The position numbers and the translations under genes were made by a program. A stretch of 64,000 nucleotides of DNA from Eretmocerus hayati (Eukaryota > Arthropoda > Insecta > Hymenoptera > Aphelinidae): NCBI GenBank assembly GCA_029851415.1, contig CM056741.1, positions 161,869,685-161,933,684 of the forward strand, in the 5' to 3' direction. This document shows, piece by piece, positions 13,220-25,692 of this stretch. Under the pieces are notes generated by a model, which saw only the letters and a program-made list of their open reading frames with translations, did no database searches and was not told the origin of the DNA. Position 1 is the stretch's first letter, and every line of letters begins with the position of its first letter.

Positions 13220-14199
13220 AGGTAAGTGTACCCAACTTGCCTCTGTACCCAACTTGCCCCCATATGCCGATCTCGGGGATGGGCACTCCTTGGCCTCCCG
13301 GTAATTTTTTTTCACGTTTTTTATGTTGAAATATGAGAGAGTGAGTAGTCTGCGTCGACCCCGAATCATCCCTGCGTTCTCCAAAAAATCCAAAGTGATT
13401 TTTCTATTTTTTGTGATTGCTTAGCTAAGAAAGCACCGAGGGAATCGCCTTCAGTAAAATCGGTGCCAAATTCGTTGAGTTCAACCAATCTTAACGTACC
13501 TTAGCGCATTCGATTCCTTATTTCAAGACCTTTAAAATCCATTCTTCAGAATTGCAAAATTTGAATATGGAGCTGTTTTGTGTGCAAAACACGGAGACGA
13601 TTTGTAAACAAGGATGCCAACATCGGAGTGTACCTAACATGCCCCCATATGTTTATCTCGAAAGGGCGTGCAGAACGACTTTTTTTACCACTCAGAACGT
13701 GTTCATCACGTCGAAATAGGTTAGAAATAGTGTTTCGAACCACCGAAAAGCTCCAAATGTGCGTGCACGGCGATGAAAACAATTTATCGCCAATTTCCAA
13801 AACAATTTATCGCCAATTTCCATAATTTATTTCGGAAGAATTGAGACAGTTCGGCTCCAATTAATCCAAATTGAACGTAGTTCAGTGCATTTTGAAGGTC
13901 TTTGAACAAGCTTCAAAATGAGTTAAAGCACGTTGAGAATCATTGAAGTGAACCAAAGTTATTAAGAAAAAGGCTTAATGGGGGCAAGTTGGGTACACAC
14001 TTTTATAAACTCTCAAAAATCACCTTTTGGGAGAATTCAAACAGTTTAGCTCTAGTTGGTTCAAATTGAATGTACCTTAACTTATTTCAAAGGTCTTAAG
14101 ACAAGCTTTAAAATGAGCTAAGATACGTTGGAAAATATGGAGATGGGCCAAAGTTATTAAGAAAATGGCTTAATGGGGGCAAGTTGGGTACACTGACCT
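13220..14199. mobile_element. 980-bp TIR element, AGGTAAGTGTACCC ends (long form)
   Basis: The left end AGGTAAGTGTACCCAACTTG is inverted at the right end, and TA flanks both sides (13,218-13,219 and 14,200-14,201). Internal copies of the GGGGCAAGTTGGGTACAC end motif (near 13,980) and a degenerate left-end copy (near 13,620) show internal duplication. A 363-bp relative with the same ends lies at 49,640-50,002. No coding capacity; mobilisation in trans is inferred. Confidence 0.85.
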
Positions 14200-14688
14200 T
14201 AGATTCTTTTTCCTTTTCACCTAAATAATTCGATAAATCAATAGTATCGTGTAGCAGAGTGTAGCAGGTGAGCCTGTGGAGTAAGCTTGTTATTCGAGAC
14301 ATCCATATTTGAAGTGAACAATACTTTTCAAGACACTTGATTCTGCCTTGACACTACACAAGAGCTCTTGATGATTCTTAAACAAAAGATACAAAGAGAT
14401 GAGAGAAGCCACAAAGTTGAGGATGCAAGAACTCAACCTACAGCTGAAGCACTCTACATTCCTCTGTCTCAGTTTCTAGATCATCTCCAACATACTTGAA
14501 GAAAAATGTCGAACCTCTCTTTACGTGTAATTCAAGTATTCAAAATGAACAGTCCATCGACAAGCGTGCAAGAATCTAATCCTGACTTTCCCGCAAGTTT
14601 TGGAGAAGAAAATGTAAATCGGATGTGTGAACCATGAAAGGATAAAGGAATGATTGACATTTTCTAGAGAAATTCTGAGGAATACTGA

Positions 14689-15016
14689 CAATAATGGAAG
14701 ATCATGGTCTGTATAGGTCGCAGATTCCGCTGAATTTTCGGGAATGATCTTCGTTTGGTATACCTGATGATGAAAATAAAGAGAATCGCAGAATCGAACG
14801 CTCACAGGTTTTGGAGCTACATCAACAATGCCCACAAAGTCGATGTCAAAAAGTGATACATATAGGTATATCGTCAATGTAAATGTCACAGGCTATAGCT
14901 CCAAAATGCTCTACCTCTCAAATAAGCGGTTTTGGATATCATCTTTCGGTGCTAGAAAGATACAATTCCCAAAGTTTCAGACGAATCCACTTCCTGCAGA
15001 CCATGACCTCTCATTG
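14689..15016. mobile_element. CAAGG-family hairpin MITE, copy 1 (diverged)
   Basis: The left arm carries GATCATGGTCTG and the right arm its inverse, CAGACCATGACC. Both arms carry GATTC and GGGAAT blocks, and an ACATATAGGTATAT segment sits at the centre. The flanks are TGA and TAA, so any three-base duplication has decayed. It shares arm organisation with the copies at 15,098, 24,079, 25,008 and 25,693. Confidence 0.65.
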
Positions 15017-15097
15017 TAAGTGCAAATTATGGTTAACTATTCTTTTGATTTCGAATGACGACTATGATTCTGCATCATCATTTCCAAATACCACTTA

Positions 15098-15428
15098 CAA
15101 GGAGAGGTCATGATCTGTGGGTCGTGGATTCGGTTGAAACTTTGGGAATCGTCTCATTTTGGCACCAAAAGATGATATCCGAAACCGCTTACTTGAATGC
15201 TGAAACGTTTTGGAGCTTCAGCCTATGACATTAGCGTTGCCCATATAGGCCCATGTTGGAAGTTGATATATATATAGGTATACTAACAATGCTAATGTGA
15301 TTGATCATAGCTCTGAAACGTTTTAGCATTCAAGTTAGCGGTTTTGGATATCATCTTTTGGTGCCAATAGGAGACGATTCCCAGAGTTTCAGCCAAATTC
15401 ACGACCCACAGACCATGACCTCTCCTTG
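15098..15428. mobile_element. CAAGG-family hairpin MITE, copy 2
   Basis: The arms start CAAGGAGAGGTCATG and are inverted across a centre containing TATATATATAGGTATAC. TTA flanks both sides (15,095-15,097 and 15,429-15,431), a three-base duplication as made by PIF/Harbinger-type transposases. No open frame of note. The superfamily assignment is an inference from the duplication length. Confidence 0.8.
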
Positions 15429-15431
15429 TTA

Positions 15432-16185
15432 GTTACGTATAAATTTTCTTAAAATTAGCAAGATTTGCAATATTAGAAAATATTGCTGAAATTTTGAGGA
15501 GAACTGTCATCAGAACTGAAATTTAAAATCATTAATTTTTTTATATTTAATTTATCATCCAGAATGAATATGTTAGGCAACCAAAGCAAACCTATCTTGA
15601 CAATCTGGAGATTATTCTCGAAAGACGAAACGTCAGGACCACATCCTGAGAGTTATTTTACATGACAATGGTTTGCTTGAACATAGCGCTACTAAATGAC
15701 CCAACAAGCAACTGCATCTGACATTTAGAATCCCTGTCGCTGTTTAATCAAAACAGAGGGAAGGATCGTAAGATTGTATGAGTTCTATCAGTTGCTATAG
15801 TATGAAACGAAAATTCATGGTTATGTTGAAACAATTGTGCAGAAGGAAAAATTTCTTTAGAACAACGATCTCTTTAAATGTATTTGACATAATGCCTCTT
15901 ATGAATGTGGATTATGGAATTTCGCGATGATCATTTCAGCAATCTATCTGTGCAAAATTTTGATCTGCGATCAGCCCAAAACCACCAAATGCAAATACTT
16001 CTGTTGCACAAAATTCCATAATAATATAACAGAATCGTGTGTAAATGTAGAGGAAGGAATAAATTGGAATTTGGCTCCCAATCTGCAGTGATCATTTGAG
16101 TGTTACATCATTCATACGAATATCAAGAGACATAACGATGAAATAAAATAGAGATTCTTATCGGGGCGTGGAAATATTTGATGTG
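15432..16185. other. Non-coding stretch
   Basis: AT-rich. No gene, RNA or repeat recognised. Confidence 0.45.
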
Positions 16186-16536
16186 TCATTTTACACCACC
16201 ACCAGTCTCATCAATATTTTTCACGACATAAAATAATATCAAGACAGCTCTACCCAACTTTTTTCCCAAAGAATCCAAGCTGGTAGCAGAGGCTTGAAAC
16301 TCTTTTGCAGTGGATGAGGGAATCCGCCTGAAGGGACTGTTACGTGTAACGATATCGCACTCTGTGCGGTCGAGCAAATCTTCAAGAGAGGGTTTGATAA
16401 ACTTCGATAACTCGGGTGGTTGCCTCTCGCTTTGCTGTTTCTCTCTTGATCGACGCCTGCTGGAACTTGGTTGCGGCAAAACTTTTCGTAAACGAAGGGC
16501 GGTAAAGTCCTCGAGGGTTGTCTCGACTGTCGTCAT
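16186..16536 (-). CDS. Unassigned open frame, possible exon
   Basis: A 116-codon minus-strand frame with a Ser/Arg/Gln-rich N-terminal half (PQPSSSRRRSREKQQ), a Leu/Lys-rich middle (FIKPSLEDLLDRTE) and a hydrophobic stretch near the end. Composition is more protein-like than most frames nearby. A TTTCAG lies just upstream of the Met, and a GGTAGAG that could act as a donor lies after the LGKKLG residues, so it might be one exon of a host gene whose other exons I cannot see. I recognise no domain. A chance frame is a real possibility. Confidence 0.25.
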   Translation of the reverse strand: MTTVETTLEDFTALRLRKVLPQPSSSRRRSREKQQSERQPPELSKFIKPSLEDLLDRTECDIVTRNSPFRRIPSSTAKEFQASATSLDSLGKKLGRAVLILFYVVKNIDETGGGVK

Positions 16537-16540
16537 GACT

Positions 16541-17765
16541 CTTACTGAAATGTTGGAACTTTGAAAGGGGTTAGTTTTGCACAGAAGAAATATCTAACAT
16601 GTACAAACTGAGATTTCTTTCGATAACTAATATTTACATTAGGAAATTTGATGAATCCTTTCCAAAAGACTACAGATCAAAGCTTATGCAATTGCGCAAT
16701 TATGATATTTAGACTTCGGTTGCATTTTTACTATAATATTGCATAAAATTTACTACTCTAATGAGATCTTGAGTCTATTCATATGAACGAGATGGAATCA
16801 TCAATCTTCCGAAACAATGTTTATCTTTTTTTTCACGACTTATTTAAATCTCGGGATGAAATTTTGCAGAAAAATTGAGATTCGCCCGAACCGAGAGTTT
16901 TTTACCACTTTGGATGTTAAAATGACAAGAATGTTGGAAAGCATCCATCCACACCTCTGCTTTGAGTTAGGGACCACCATTATAATCTTTGAATTGCTTA
17001 TTATACCTATGATATTCACATACCACCAACGGAAACAGCAGTGGTCACGAAAATCAGTTGTATAATAAACATTTCATTTAAGTCTATGTGGAATTAAACT
17101 TCCGTCAGAAATGATGAGAATTCGTCAAATTTCAATGTTAACCTGTTCGAAAACCTCATCTTGATTTCAAGAAAACAAATCGGTCTTCTGGAATCGTCAT
17201 GAATCCCCTGTTTGATTTGACAATCAATAAATTGAGAGTTTGTCTATTATATAAGCTATTGAATAGGTTTAAATAAGTTTGAGGATTTTTTTTATCTTGG
17301 AATATTTAGAATTCATTATTTGAAACTAACGAGCAGCAACAACTTTTTGTGCACAAATTGGTTTTAGTTCCTTCGCACAACTCCGTAGTTATGTTAATTT
17401 TCAAAAAATGAGATAAGAATTTCATGAAAATCATAATAATTGCTCATTTTTCACGCTGCTACGTACCAGAGGTCACCCATTATTAATTGAGAGGGAGAAG
17501 GATACAAGGCGCAAGCCCCGACGAATGAAAGATACGGAACACGAAGGAGGCCGAAGAATCGAGACCGACAGAACGAGAAAATGCGGGCCTGGCACGGGGT
17601 TAGCTTTGCAAACACAATAGTTTGAAATATTCAAGAGAGGGAGAGAGACAGACAGAGTAAGCATTGGCAAACGAGAGAGGCCAAAAGAAGAGGGAAGGAG
17701 GCAAGTTTCATGCAAGAAGTTAACCTAGCGTGTGCGAGCGCCCGTAATTAACGAGTTAAAGTTTG
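16541..17765. other. Non-coding stretch
   Basis: No gene recognised. A GA-rich purine tract occupies about 17,480-17,700. Confidence 0.45.
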
Positions 17766-17766
17766 G

Positions 17767-17793
17767 CGTCGTCGTCGTCGTCGTCGTCGTCGT
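17767..17793. repeat. (CGT)9 microsatellite
   Basis: Nine perfect CGT units. They give a spurious Arg-rich frame on the minus strand. Confidence 0.95.
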
Positions 17794-20700
17794 ACCTTAG
17801 TCGTCGTCTTCTTGCAGCATGGCATATCCATTAGTCGAGTGCTGCCGCGGAACTCCTTTTGGCCGCCGAGAAAACACAAGTTCGCTTCGCGTTTGGCCTT
17901 TACTGCCTTACTCCCCTCTCCCCGTCCCCCTACCCCTTTTCTAAACGTATCCGAGAATATACAGAGAGTCGCAAGTGCGAGAGCTTGCAAGCTCGTTACT
18001 TACCGGTTCGCGGACTCCTCTTGAATGCGCTTTACTTTCGGGGGGGGGGGGTTAAAATTTTGAAAGCGGCGATTTCCGAGGAGCGGGCCAGGACGACGTT
18101 TTTTTCAATTTTTTTTTTTTTTTGCTTCACTCACTGCTTGAACAAGTGAACAAGCTCGACTTGAAAGATGAAGAAGAAGGAGGAAAAGGAAGAAACGGGT
18201 ACAGAGGGCCAAGAGCTTTCGAGAGTGTATTCTATTGAGCGGGCAAGCAAGTTTAGGAGATGAGATTAATTTTGAATTAAGAAAATTAATTCGTCCTCCA
18301 AAAACAGCTGGAGCGAACGCTGCTACTGGAAAAGAGAAGAGCTCCATCAAATTAGTACTTGGACCGGTACTTCAAGTAAAGGTGAAGTAAGTTTAGGTGA
18401 AGTTGACTTCATAAGGATGACAATTGTGTGGAGTCGGTTGTGAATTTGTTTGATTGTTCACGTGAGGGTTGGTTTTATTCTGTTCTTGCGAAGCGCAGCC
18501 CTTTCGTTTTGTGACGACATTCTGCTGTACAAATTTCTCAACTGATGATACATACAGAAGATCTCGCTAATATTCGAAATGGTCATAAAAAAAAACCTCC
18601 GATTGTGTCATGTCTTCCAACATCAACGTGCAATCAATATTCTACTCCAAAGTGCTCAAATTTTGAAAATTCTTCCTAAATGTCAAAAAACGTAGAAATG
18701 GTTTAGTAGGCACGGCAAACAAGCTTCAGGTATCGTGACACATGAAATCATCTATTTTGCTATTTTCAGCGGCTATAATCACGATTTTCTTCGAAATTCA
18801 ATGTTAAATCTCTGTAACTTCTTCAAAACCATGATAAAAAAGCGTTCTATAGTCGGCGATCCACTTTTAAAAAAATCTTCCAAGTACCGCTGTCAATCAA
18901 AATAAATATCTACCCCATTCCTGACAGACTTTCTTGAATTGCTGAATTTTTTCTTATTGATCATGAGATAGTTTCCCAAACAACAGTAACAGATCAGGGA
19001 TCTCCAAAACTACTGTACTCCTGACGAACTTCAAGCCAAAAAAGTAGTCTCAGAATTGACGGTAGGAAATATAGTCTGATGTCAAAAATTCCCTATATTT
19101 TGGCTGATATTCTATCAATGAACCACCCCTTCCATTGCTCCCTTCGCCATGTTTCTGTCAACTTTGCATTGCTTCTGTGAGGACCGATCTCGTAATCAAT
19201 TCAATGGTTGAAAATGCTCGAAGAACACGGTCACTTCGCTAACAAACATCGAATGCCCGCTCGAATGCCCCTTTTTCTATTGAGAGCCCAACTTGACGCC
19301 AGGTCTCCAAAATTTCTTTATATAACTTGGTAATATTCTATGGATTTATTTCGTTAGCAAAAAATTCCGCTTCCTCATTAGCCCGGCTTGTATTCTTTCT
19401 TAATTTTACCGAGGCGGGAATCAACCCAAGCATAATTCACAGCTCCGTAGCCTCTACCTTTTCGGAACAATGCAACAAATCCTCAACGGTGCAAACGTAA
19501 GAGCTCACACAATAGCCAGGATTCTAGTATTGCACCGAGCTAAAGAAAATCTTACACATGCAAAATACTTGTCTGCTGAGATAAGAAGAGCAACCGTAAT
19601 GGCAAACGGCCACTTTCCACTGCGCGTAAAACGGCTCTTGACAATGTATCTGCCGATACGTGCCTGGTCGAAGAAGATGCTCCACCTCAGCAAAAACCAA
19701 AACGCAACCAAGCAGTCCGAGAAAATCCTTGAAACAAAAGATTCATCAGAGGTGAACATCGAGAGATGGAAAATGGCGGAATGGGAGTTGAGTGCTGGAG
19801 ATTTGCGTGGATGATGTTGATGCTGCTAATGTGTACAAAAGAGCGATGGTTAATAGCTGAACATTGTTCCTCTTGAGTTATAATTATAATCATTATAGTC
19901 ATTGTAATCATTATGTTCATCAAGGGGCGCGGTAGCGCCTCGCTGGCGAGTATGAGCAGACGAAAAATCGAGCGAGGCGCTGTGCCTATCTATACTTTGA
20001 ATTGGGGTTTTTTAACCTCACACTTTTTTTCTAATTGGATTATTAACCTCTTAACGTTGCTCATAGAGCTCTGCAATGCTTTAGCAAAGCCTTTCTAGAG
20101 CGATTCAGAGTTCTGTACAATTATTTTCTCAATCCGAGCACTGGACGCGTTTTATTCAGCACCGCAAAATTCATGCCTTCGTTTTACATCTCAGTTCGAT
20201 TTCACCAGCCCCGGGCTTCGACTCGAGAAATATCGAAACGTCTCTGCTACACATGTGTTGGGTATGTAACATATGGTCGAGGAAGAGAGAGAGACTAGAG
20301 AGACTGAGAGAGATAGAAGCGCATGCGCAAGATCTTCCTGTCCGGTTGACGGCAGTCTGCAATGAGGCTGTCTGCTGCGTACCGGGCAACGCGGGCACCG
20401 ATCACGATCAGCTGGTTTGTTATTGCGGATAAATGAATTTTCAAATTATCTGAATTTCTCGATTCTATAATTATTGCATCAGATGTGGATACTCGAAACT
20501 AGCCACGACTAGAGGTGACGTACAGATCAACAAAGCGCCATGCAAGAAGGACAGGGAAGAGAGATTCGTCTGCTTTGTTGTGTTTTGTGTGTTCGTCGCG
20601 GCTCCGCAATATCTTGCTCTTGCCTGCAGCTGCATGGCTCTGTAGATTGAACTGAATGAACAAAATATACGCTGAGAGTAGTGTATTTTTTTATGGAAAA

Positions 20701-20799
20701 AATGACGGAGCCGTGTGTAAGAAATTCTCAAGTGCGGTGGGGACAAGTGCTTGGAAAATTTGTGGTTACCCTTGGATTTTTATAACCAAGGAGTGAGAT
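17794..20799. other. Non-coding stretch with homopolymers
   Basis: It contains a G run near 18,042-18,051, a T run near 18,109-18,122 and a GA-rich patch near 20,281-20,315. No gene is recognised. The 114-codon plus-strand frame at 19,470-19,814 has no domain or splice support. Confidence 0.45.
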
Positions 20800-21564
20800 C
20801 CCCCCCCCTCATTCACTTTTTTTCAAAAGTAAAACCAGGCGAGTATGAGGTTCAGAAAAGAACCATTCATCTCCAGTACATCAAAACTTCAAATTTTATA
20901 CGACATGGTTTAAACTCTTGGAAGGAATGAGATCTAAAAAAACCATGTCGAGTATTTTTTGAGCCGATTTGTCACGATCAACATATCATCACTGGTAGAG
21001 ACTAGAGCCACTTTCCTCTAATCAAATCTTTCTTTCAATTCATCCTAATGGTGGTGGTTTGACAATTTCTTACTAGCTAATTGTCGCTGAAATGACCCGG
21101 AGTTTAGTTGAGTAGAAGAGGTACAGGGGAATATCGAAATAGAGAAAATATAACTGAGTTTAAATTGGTTTTCATGATGATTCACTAAAATCTCATATCA
21201 TACTCAGTTATATTTTCTCTATTTCGATATTCGCCTGTACCTCTTCTACTCACCTAAACTCCGGGCCATTTCAGCGACAATTAGCTAGTAAGAAATTGTC
21301 AAACCACCACCATTAGGATGAATTGAAAGAAAGATTTGATTGGAGGAAAGTGGCTCTAGTCTCTACTAGTGATGATATGTTGATCGTGACAAATCGGCTC
21401 AAAAAATACTCGACATGGTTTTTTTAGATCTCATTCCTTCCAAGAGTTTAAACCATGTCGTATAAAATTTGAAGTTTCGATGTACTGGAGATGAATGGTT
21501 CTTTTCTAAACCTCATACTCGCCTAGTTTTACTTTTGGAGAAAAAGTGAATGAGGGGGGGGGGG
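20800..21564. mobile_element. Near-perfect 765-bp hairpin element
   Basis: The left arm runs from the C tract at 20,800 to about 21,159 and the right arm from about 21,202 to the G tract at 21,564. The loop is about 42 bp. The arms differ at only a few positions along roughly 360 bp. Ends are poly-C/TCATTCACTTTTT and its inverse. GAT abuts the left C tract and appears again just after the right G tract, which may be a duplication but is ambiguous. No gene is encoded. A transcript across it would fold into a long double-stranded RNA. Confidence 0.85.
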
Positions 21565-21573
21565 ATAATCATT

Positions 21574-22624
21574 AGGGTGAACCGAAAAACGAAAATTTTT
21601 CCAAGTCGTCACGGCTGAGATCAGAAAAGTCGTACTTTTACATGCAGATACAGAAATTTCTTTGCTGGGGGCTGAGGATTGGCATCTTGCGTTCGAGCAA
21701 GAGCCCTGAAGATTTTTGAAAATAATGGAAGAAGTAGCTATTCTAACGTTGTTTTCGAAAGTAAAAAAACAATGCTCAGGGTATTCCAGTTGTCTAAATT
21801 ACCATGTCAAGTATCCTTCGTCATGTGTTCTAACTCATAGGAACCGCGAAAATATGTGAAAAAACTCAGTACCTGTTTACACGAATGGGCAGTCCATGCA
21901 TATGTATAAGGTAGGACAAAAATTGTTCGTCATCATCTTTTTAATACTTGAATTTGATGCATGCACGAGCCCCATAAAATTACTGGGATTGTTTTCAGGA
22001 GGTCAAAATACATAAGTAATCATGTTGCGATGAGAGTCCAGGCTTATTAAAACGCTCTTTACTACATCAATTTGAACGGATTCCTATGTTTTCGAGAAAA
22101 GTGTCGGTTTTTCGCTAGGATTGATATTTGGTGATTCAGAGCGATCTTTGATCCCCGAGGCCTGAACGAACCTCATTTTCAGTTCCTACAAGAGGAAATA
22201 TAGAAGAAATAGCATGATAATTCAGACCCAATGATGGCCTTGCGTCTTGCTCCGTTTTTTCAATAATAACTATTTTTAGACACACTGTGCGCATAAGTAT
22301 CTCATTCCCACTGATTTTTCTCTCACAGTTTGTCAAAAAATACAGTTCGATAGACGGAAGTGGAACCTATTTTCCGCACCCTCGTGATGGTTCCGACCCT
22401 CACCTTTGTCTGGGTTCCGGGAAGCCATCACTCTGACGCGAAAATGGGGTTTTACACCCTTGTATCGAGATGTACTATTCTCTTTTTGAGAATCTTCAGG
22501 GCTCTTGCTCGAACGCAGGATGTCAATTCTCAGCACTCAGCAAAGACATTTTCCTTATTTTGACATAGAAACTCGACTTTCCTGGCCCCAGCCATGGAAA
22601 AATTTTCGTTTCTTGACTCACCCT
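21574..22624. mobile_element. 1.05-kb TIR element, AGGGTGA ends
   Basis: The left end AGGGTGA..AAACGAAAATTTTTCC is inverted at the right end (GGAAAAATTTTCGTTTC..TCACCCT). The inverted match continues inward through TCTTTGCTG and CTTGCGTTCGAGCAAGAGCC, so the arms are about 140-150 bp and diverged. The middle is non-coding. I cannot see a convincing target duplication (flanks ATT and GAT). It abuts the hairpin on its left. Confidence 0.75.
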
Positions 22625-22627
22625 GAT

Positions 22628-24075
22628 AGTTGTAATGTTTCGCTTTTTATCGCTAATTCAACGCGTGAAGATTCACTTCTACTAATCATTCCTGAAATAT
22701 TTTCGCAAAGTTCTATCGCGATTACTCAGATTTTTATGTAGACCACTCCTCCCTTCCCCGACAGAAAAAATCGCTCTCCTGTCAGTCGATATCTGGAACC
22801 ACTATTGTAAATGTTAAACAGTTACCCTGCTCTTAAGAGATACGTATCAAACCAAAGTATTGAGATATCTCTCTGCACTACAATAAGATGAAATAAAAAT
22901 TCAATACGAATTGTAACAGTAAGTTGTTTGTTTTGCACCCGCAACCCAAACGATTGCAACTACCACTCTGATGCTTTTACAGATTCCAATCAAATAATCA
23001 ATGAACGATGCCTTCCGGAGGATGTAAATAGAATTTCATGCGCGAGAACGAATCCAAAACAGCGTTGAAAAAAATCAGTAGTAAGACTCACGCTTACGTC
23101 AGACAACTCTTGGATTTGCGTTTTCCGGGAGAATATGGTGAAAAGAGGCGAGAACCAATCATGGATTCGAATTTTACGCTTTTTATAATAGATGCGTGTA
23201 CAAATATGGGTTCAGATGTGTTAGGCAATCGGAAATGTTTGCTCTTAACGGTTTTCAATTTCACCCATATGAATAAGTTTCTACGGAAATTCGTTGCGTT
23301 ACGAGCGAGCACTCAATACACCGCAAGTATTGCGGAAAAATATCCATTCATGAATAACATGTGGAGCAAGCAATCTATACGGTGGATTTATCGTGATGAC
23401 ATCGGAACAAAATGAATGTCATTAATACTTGAAAATATAAAAGTCAAGCCAATGGGGTAGTAAACTTCCCTATCAGTTTATCGAATCGATTTCAGACAAT
23501 GATTCTCAGGATACAGGATGCCCTTCGTATTTGCGAGGATACATATCAGCAAAACCGCGAATAAGAAAATCGCGAATAGAACGGCATTTCGTTTATAGGA
23601 AGAACGATATTACGTCACGAACTTGAAGAAAGAGCTCAAATTCGAGGCAGTACTTGATATGCATTGTGTTTTTATGTATGGACAGTTTACAAAACGCCCT
23701 CCGGTAACCAGCTATTATCAATTTCCGGAAATTTTGGTCACTTTTCGTTGTCTAGCACACCTACAAGTATCTTCAAACAATTCTTTGTGAAGTATTAGCA
23801 ATGACACGGATCCGTGTTTGATGGTCGAACTTCGGGTGACTCTGGGATTGAATTCAGTAATTTCCTCGATGAAAGCATCATTCGATCCCAGTACATCCAA
23901 AATCTTTCCCGCTGTGAACATTTTCTGACATTTTTGTGACTCTACTGAACGTAAAAAACATCACAGTGCGAGGGTTTACGATGTAAATGGGAACATAAAA
24001 AGAGGCCGGCGTGAGCTAGATCCCGAGAGACAGTTCCCAATATCATTGCTAACTACACTCATTCATTAATTCAAC
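22628..24075. other. Non-coding stretch
   Basis: No recognised gene. A 125-codon plus-strand frame at 23,038-23,415 is the longest. It has no motif I recognise and no supporting splice sites. Confidence 0.4.
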
Positions 24076-24078
24076 TAA

Positions 24079-24407
24079 CAAGGAGAGTCTAAAGGGTTCG
24101 GAAGCTGGATCTGGCTGAAACTGTGGGAATCGTCTCCTTTTAGCACCAAAAGATGATACCCGAAGCCGCAGAGTCTAACGCTCAAGCATTTCTGAGCTAC
24201 GGACTAGAACCTATGCATTACAGTATATCTATATATACCATTTCCCCACATATATAGATATACTGTAATGCATGGGCTGTAGCCTGTAGCTCGGAAACGC
24301 TTCAGCGTTAGACTCTGCGGCTTTGGGTAACATCTATTGGTGCCAAAAGAAGATGATCCCCAGAGTTCCAGACAGATCCAGCTCCCAAATCCCTTGTACT
24401 CTATTTG
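24079..24407. mobile_element. CAAGG-family hairpin MITE, copy 3
   Basis: The left arm CAAGGAGAGT..AGCTGGATCTGGCTG is inverted in the right arm. The central TATCTATATATACC/TATATAGATATACTG forms the loop stem. Both arms share CCGCAGAGTCTAACGCT, which other copies lack. Flanks are TAA and TGA, a degraded duplication. Confidence 0.75.
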
Positions 24408-24955
24408 TGAGCTTCTAGATTTCCAAATGAAGGGTAAATCGTAGAAATTGTTCCTCGGCAAAAATTAAGTGGGGATTCCAGCAGCGACTGGAGGGTCTAG
24501 CGTGATCTGAAATCGGTACGATCAGCTCATCCGGAATCAAAATGGCAGATAAGCAAGTCTAAGGATCACGAACAAGGAGCAAGTCCTGTAATTGAGCAAT
24601 CAGGAATGAAAAGCTCGCGAATACAAAATCCGCGAGCAAAGCGGGATACCTGTAGCACATTCCATTGTAGTATTGCACAAGATCAAGATGTTCAATCCAC
24701 AGTCAAATCATCATTTTGACAAGGGAAACCTCCGAAATTATTTTGATCTTACCATTTTGAATGATATACCAAGGGCTATGGGCAGTCAATGCTTTCTGTC
24801 GCTTACTAGCAATCTATATTTACGGAAAATTGAATACCTCAGCAGCTAGATGGCTCCAAATCAGAGCGTAAATTATAAATTAATTCTGAATCCTTTAGAA
24901 ATGGAAATGGTATTTTTTGAAGCATATCATTTCCTGCATGAGATTATCTTGCCAA

Positions 24956-25405
24956 TCTGGTAGAAATGTGACCAATTTTTTGGCCACCCACGCAATATAT
25001 AGATATACGAGGAACACCCAGGGGTTGTGGAACACAGATTTTGCTGAAACTCTGGGGATAGTCTCCTTTTACCGCCAAGAGATGAAACCCAGAACCGCAC
25101 TTGCAAATGTCCAACCGTTTCCGAACTGCAGCTTATAACATTAGCATTACGAGTATATCTGTATATATCTTTTTTGAAAATGGGCCCATATGGGTAATAC
25201 TAATGTCGTAGGCTATAGCTTAGAAACTAATGGACATTTGCAAGTGCGGCTCTGGGATTCACCTTTTGATGGTAAAAGGAGACTATTCCCAGAGTTTCGG
25301 CCAAATCCGTGGCCCACAACACCTGGGTGCTCCTTGATAGTAAAAATGTAGTTAGATTAGACTTGGCCAGTTTCTGGCCAAAAAAGGCTCACAATTTCTA
25401 CCAGG
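24956..25405. mobile_element. TGGCCA-type TIR element, interrupted by a CAAGG hairpin
   Basis: The left end TCTGGTAGAAATGTGACC..TTTTTTGGCCA is inverted at the right end (TGGCCAAAAAAGG..ATTTCTACCAGG). A larger element with the same ends lies at 47,665-48,935. Hairpin copy 4 (25,008-25,336) sits inside, leaving only about 50-70 bp of the host element on each side. Confidence 0.65.
25008..25336. mobile_element. CAAGG-family hairpin MITE, copy 4
   Basis: Arms CGAGGAACACCCAGGGGTTG and its inverse (..CACCTGGGTGCTCCTTG) are flanked by ATA on both sides (25,005-25,007 and 25,337-25,339), a clean three-base duplication. Both arms share CACTTGCAAATGTCCA, unlike the other copies. Nested in the TGGCCA element. 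Confidence 0.8.
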
Positions 25406-25692
25406 AAAGTCACATCACACTATCCAGAGTCAAATTATATTCGTATCGTACCGAAAACATTCATCCAGCGAAAAATCATGAATGGGTGTACCTTGGAATA
25501 CCCATTTGACCTCAGGTTTGACCTTTTAAATAATTGATGATTTCGGAGATTTGACTCGTACCGTTCTCACTCCGAGCCATCCGACCTGATCACGGGTGAC
25601 TCTCAAAATTTGAGTTATTAGTGCAATGGAGACTTGTTATATTTATAACGTGTATCATATCCTTTGTCGTACATAGCAGCTTAGAATACTGA

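Noticed and set aside
17748..17990. Arg-rich frame, and the similar one at 8,122-8,415
   Set aside because: Produced by CGT trinucleotide repeats.
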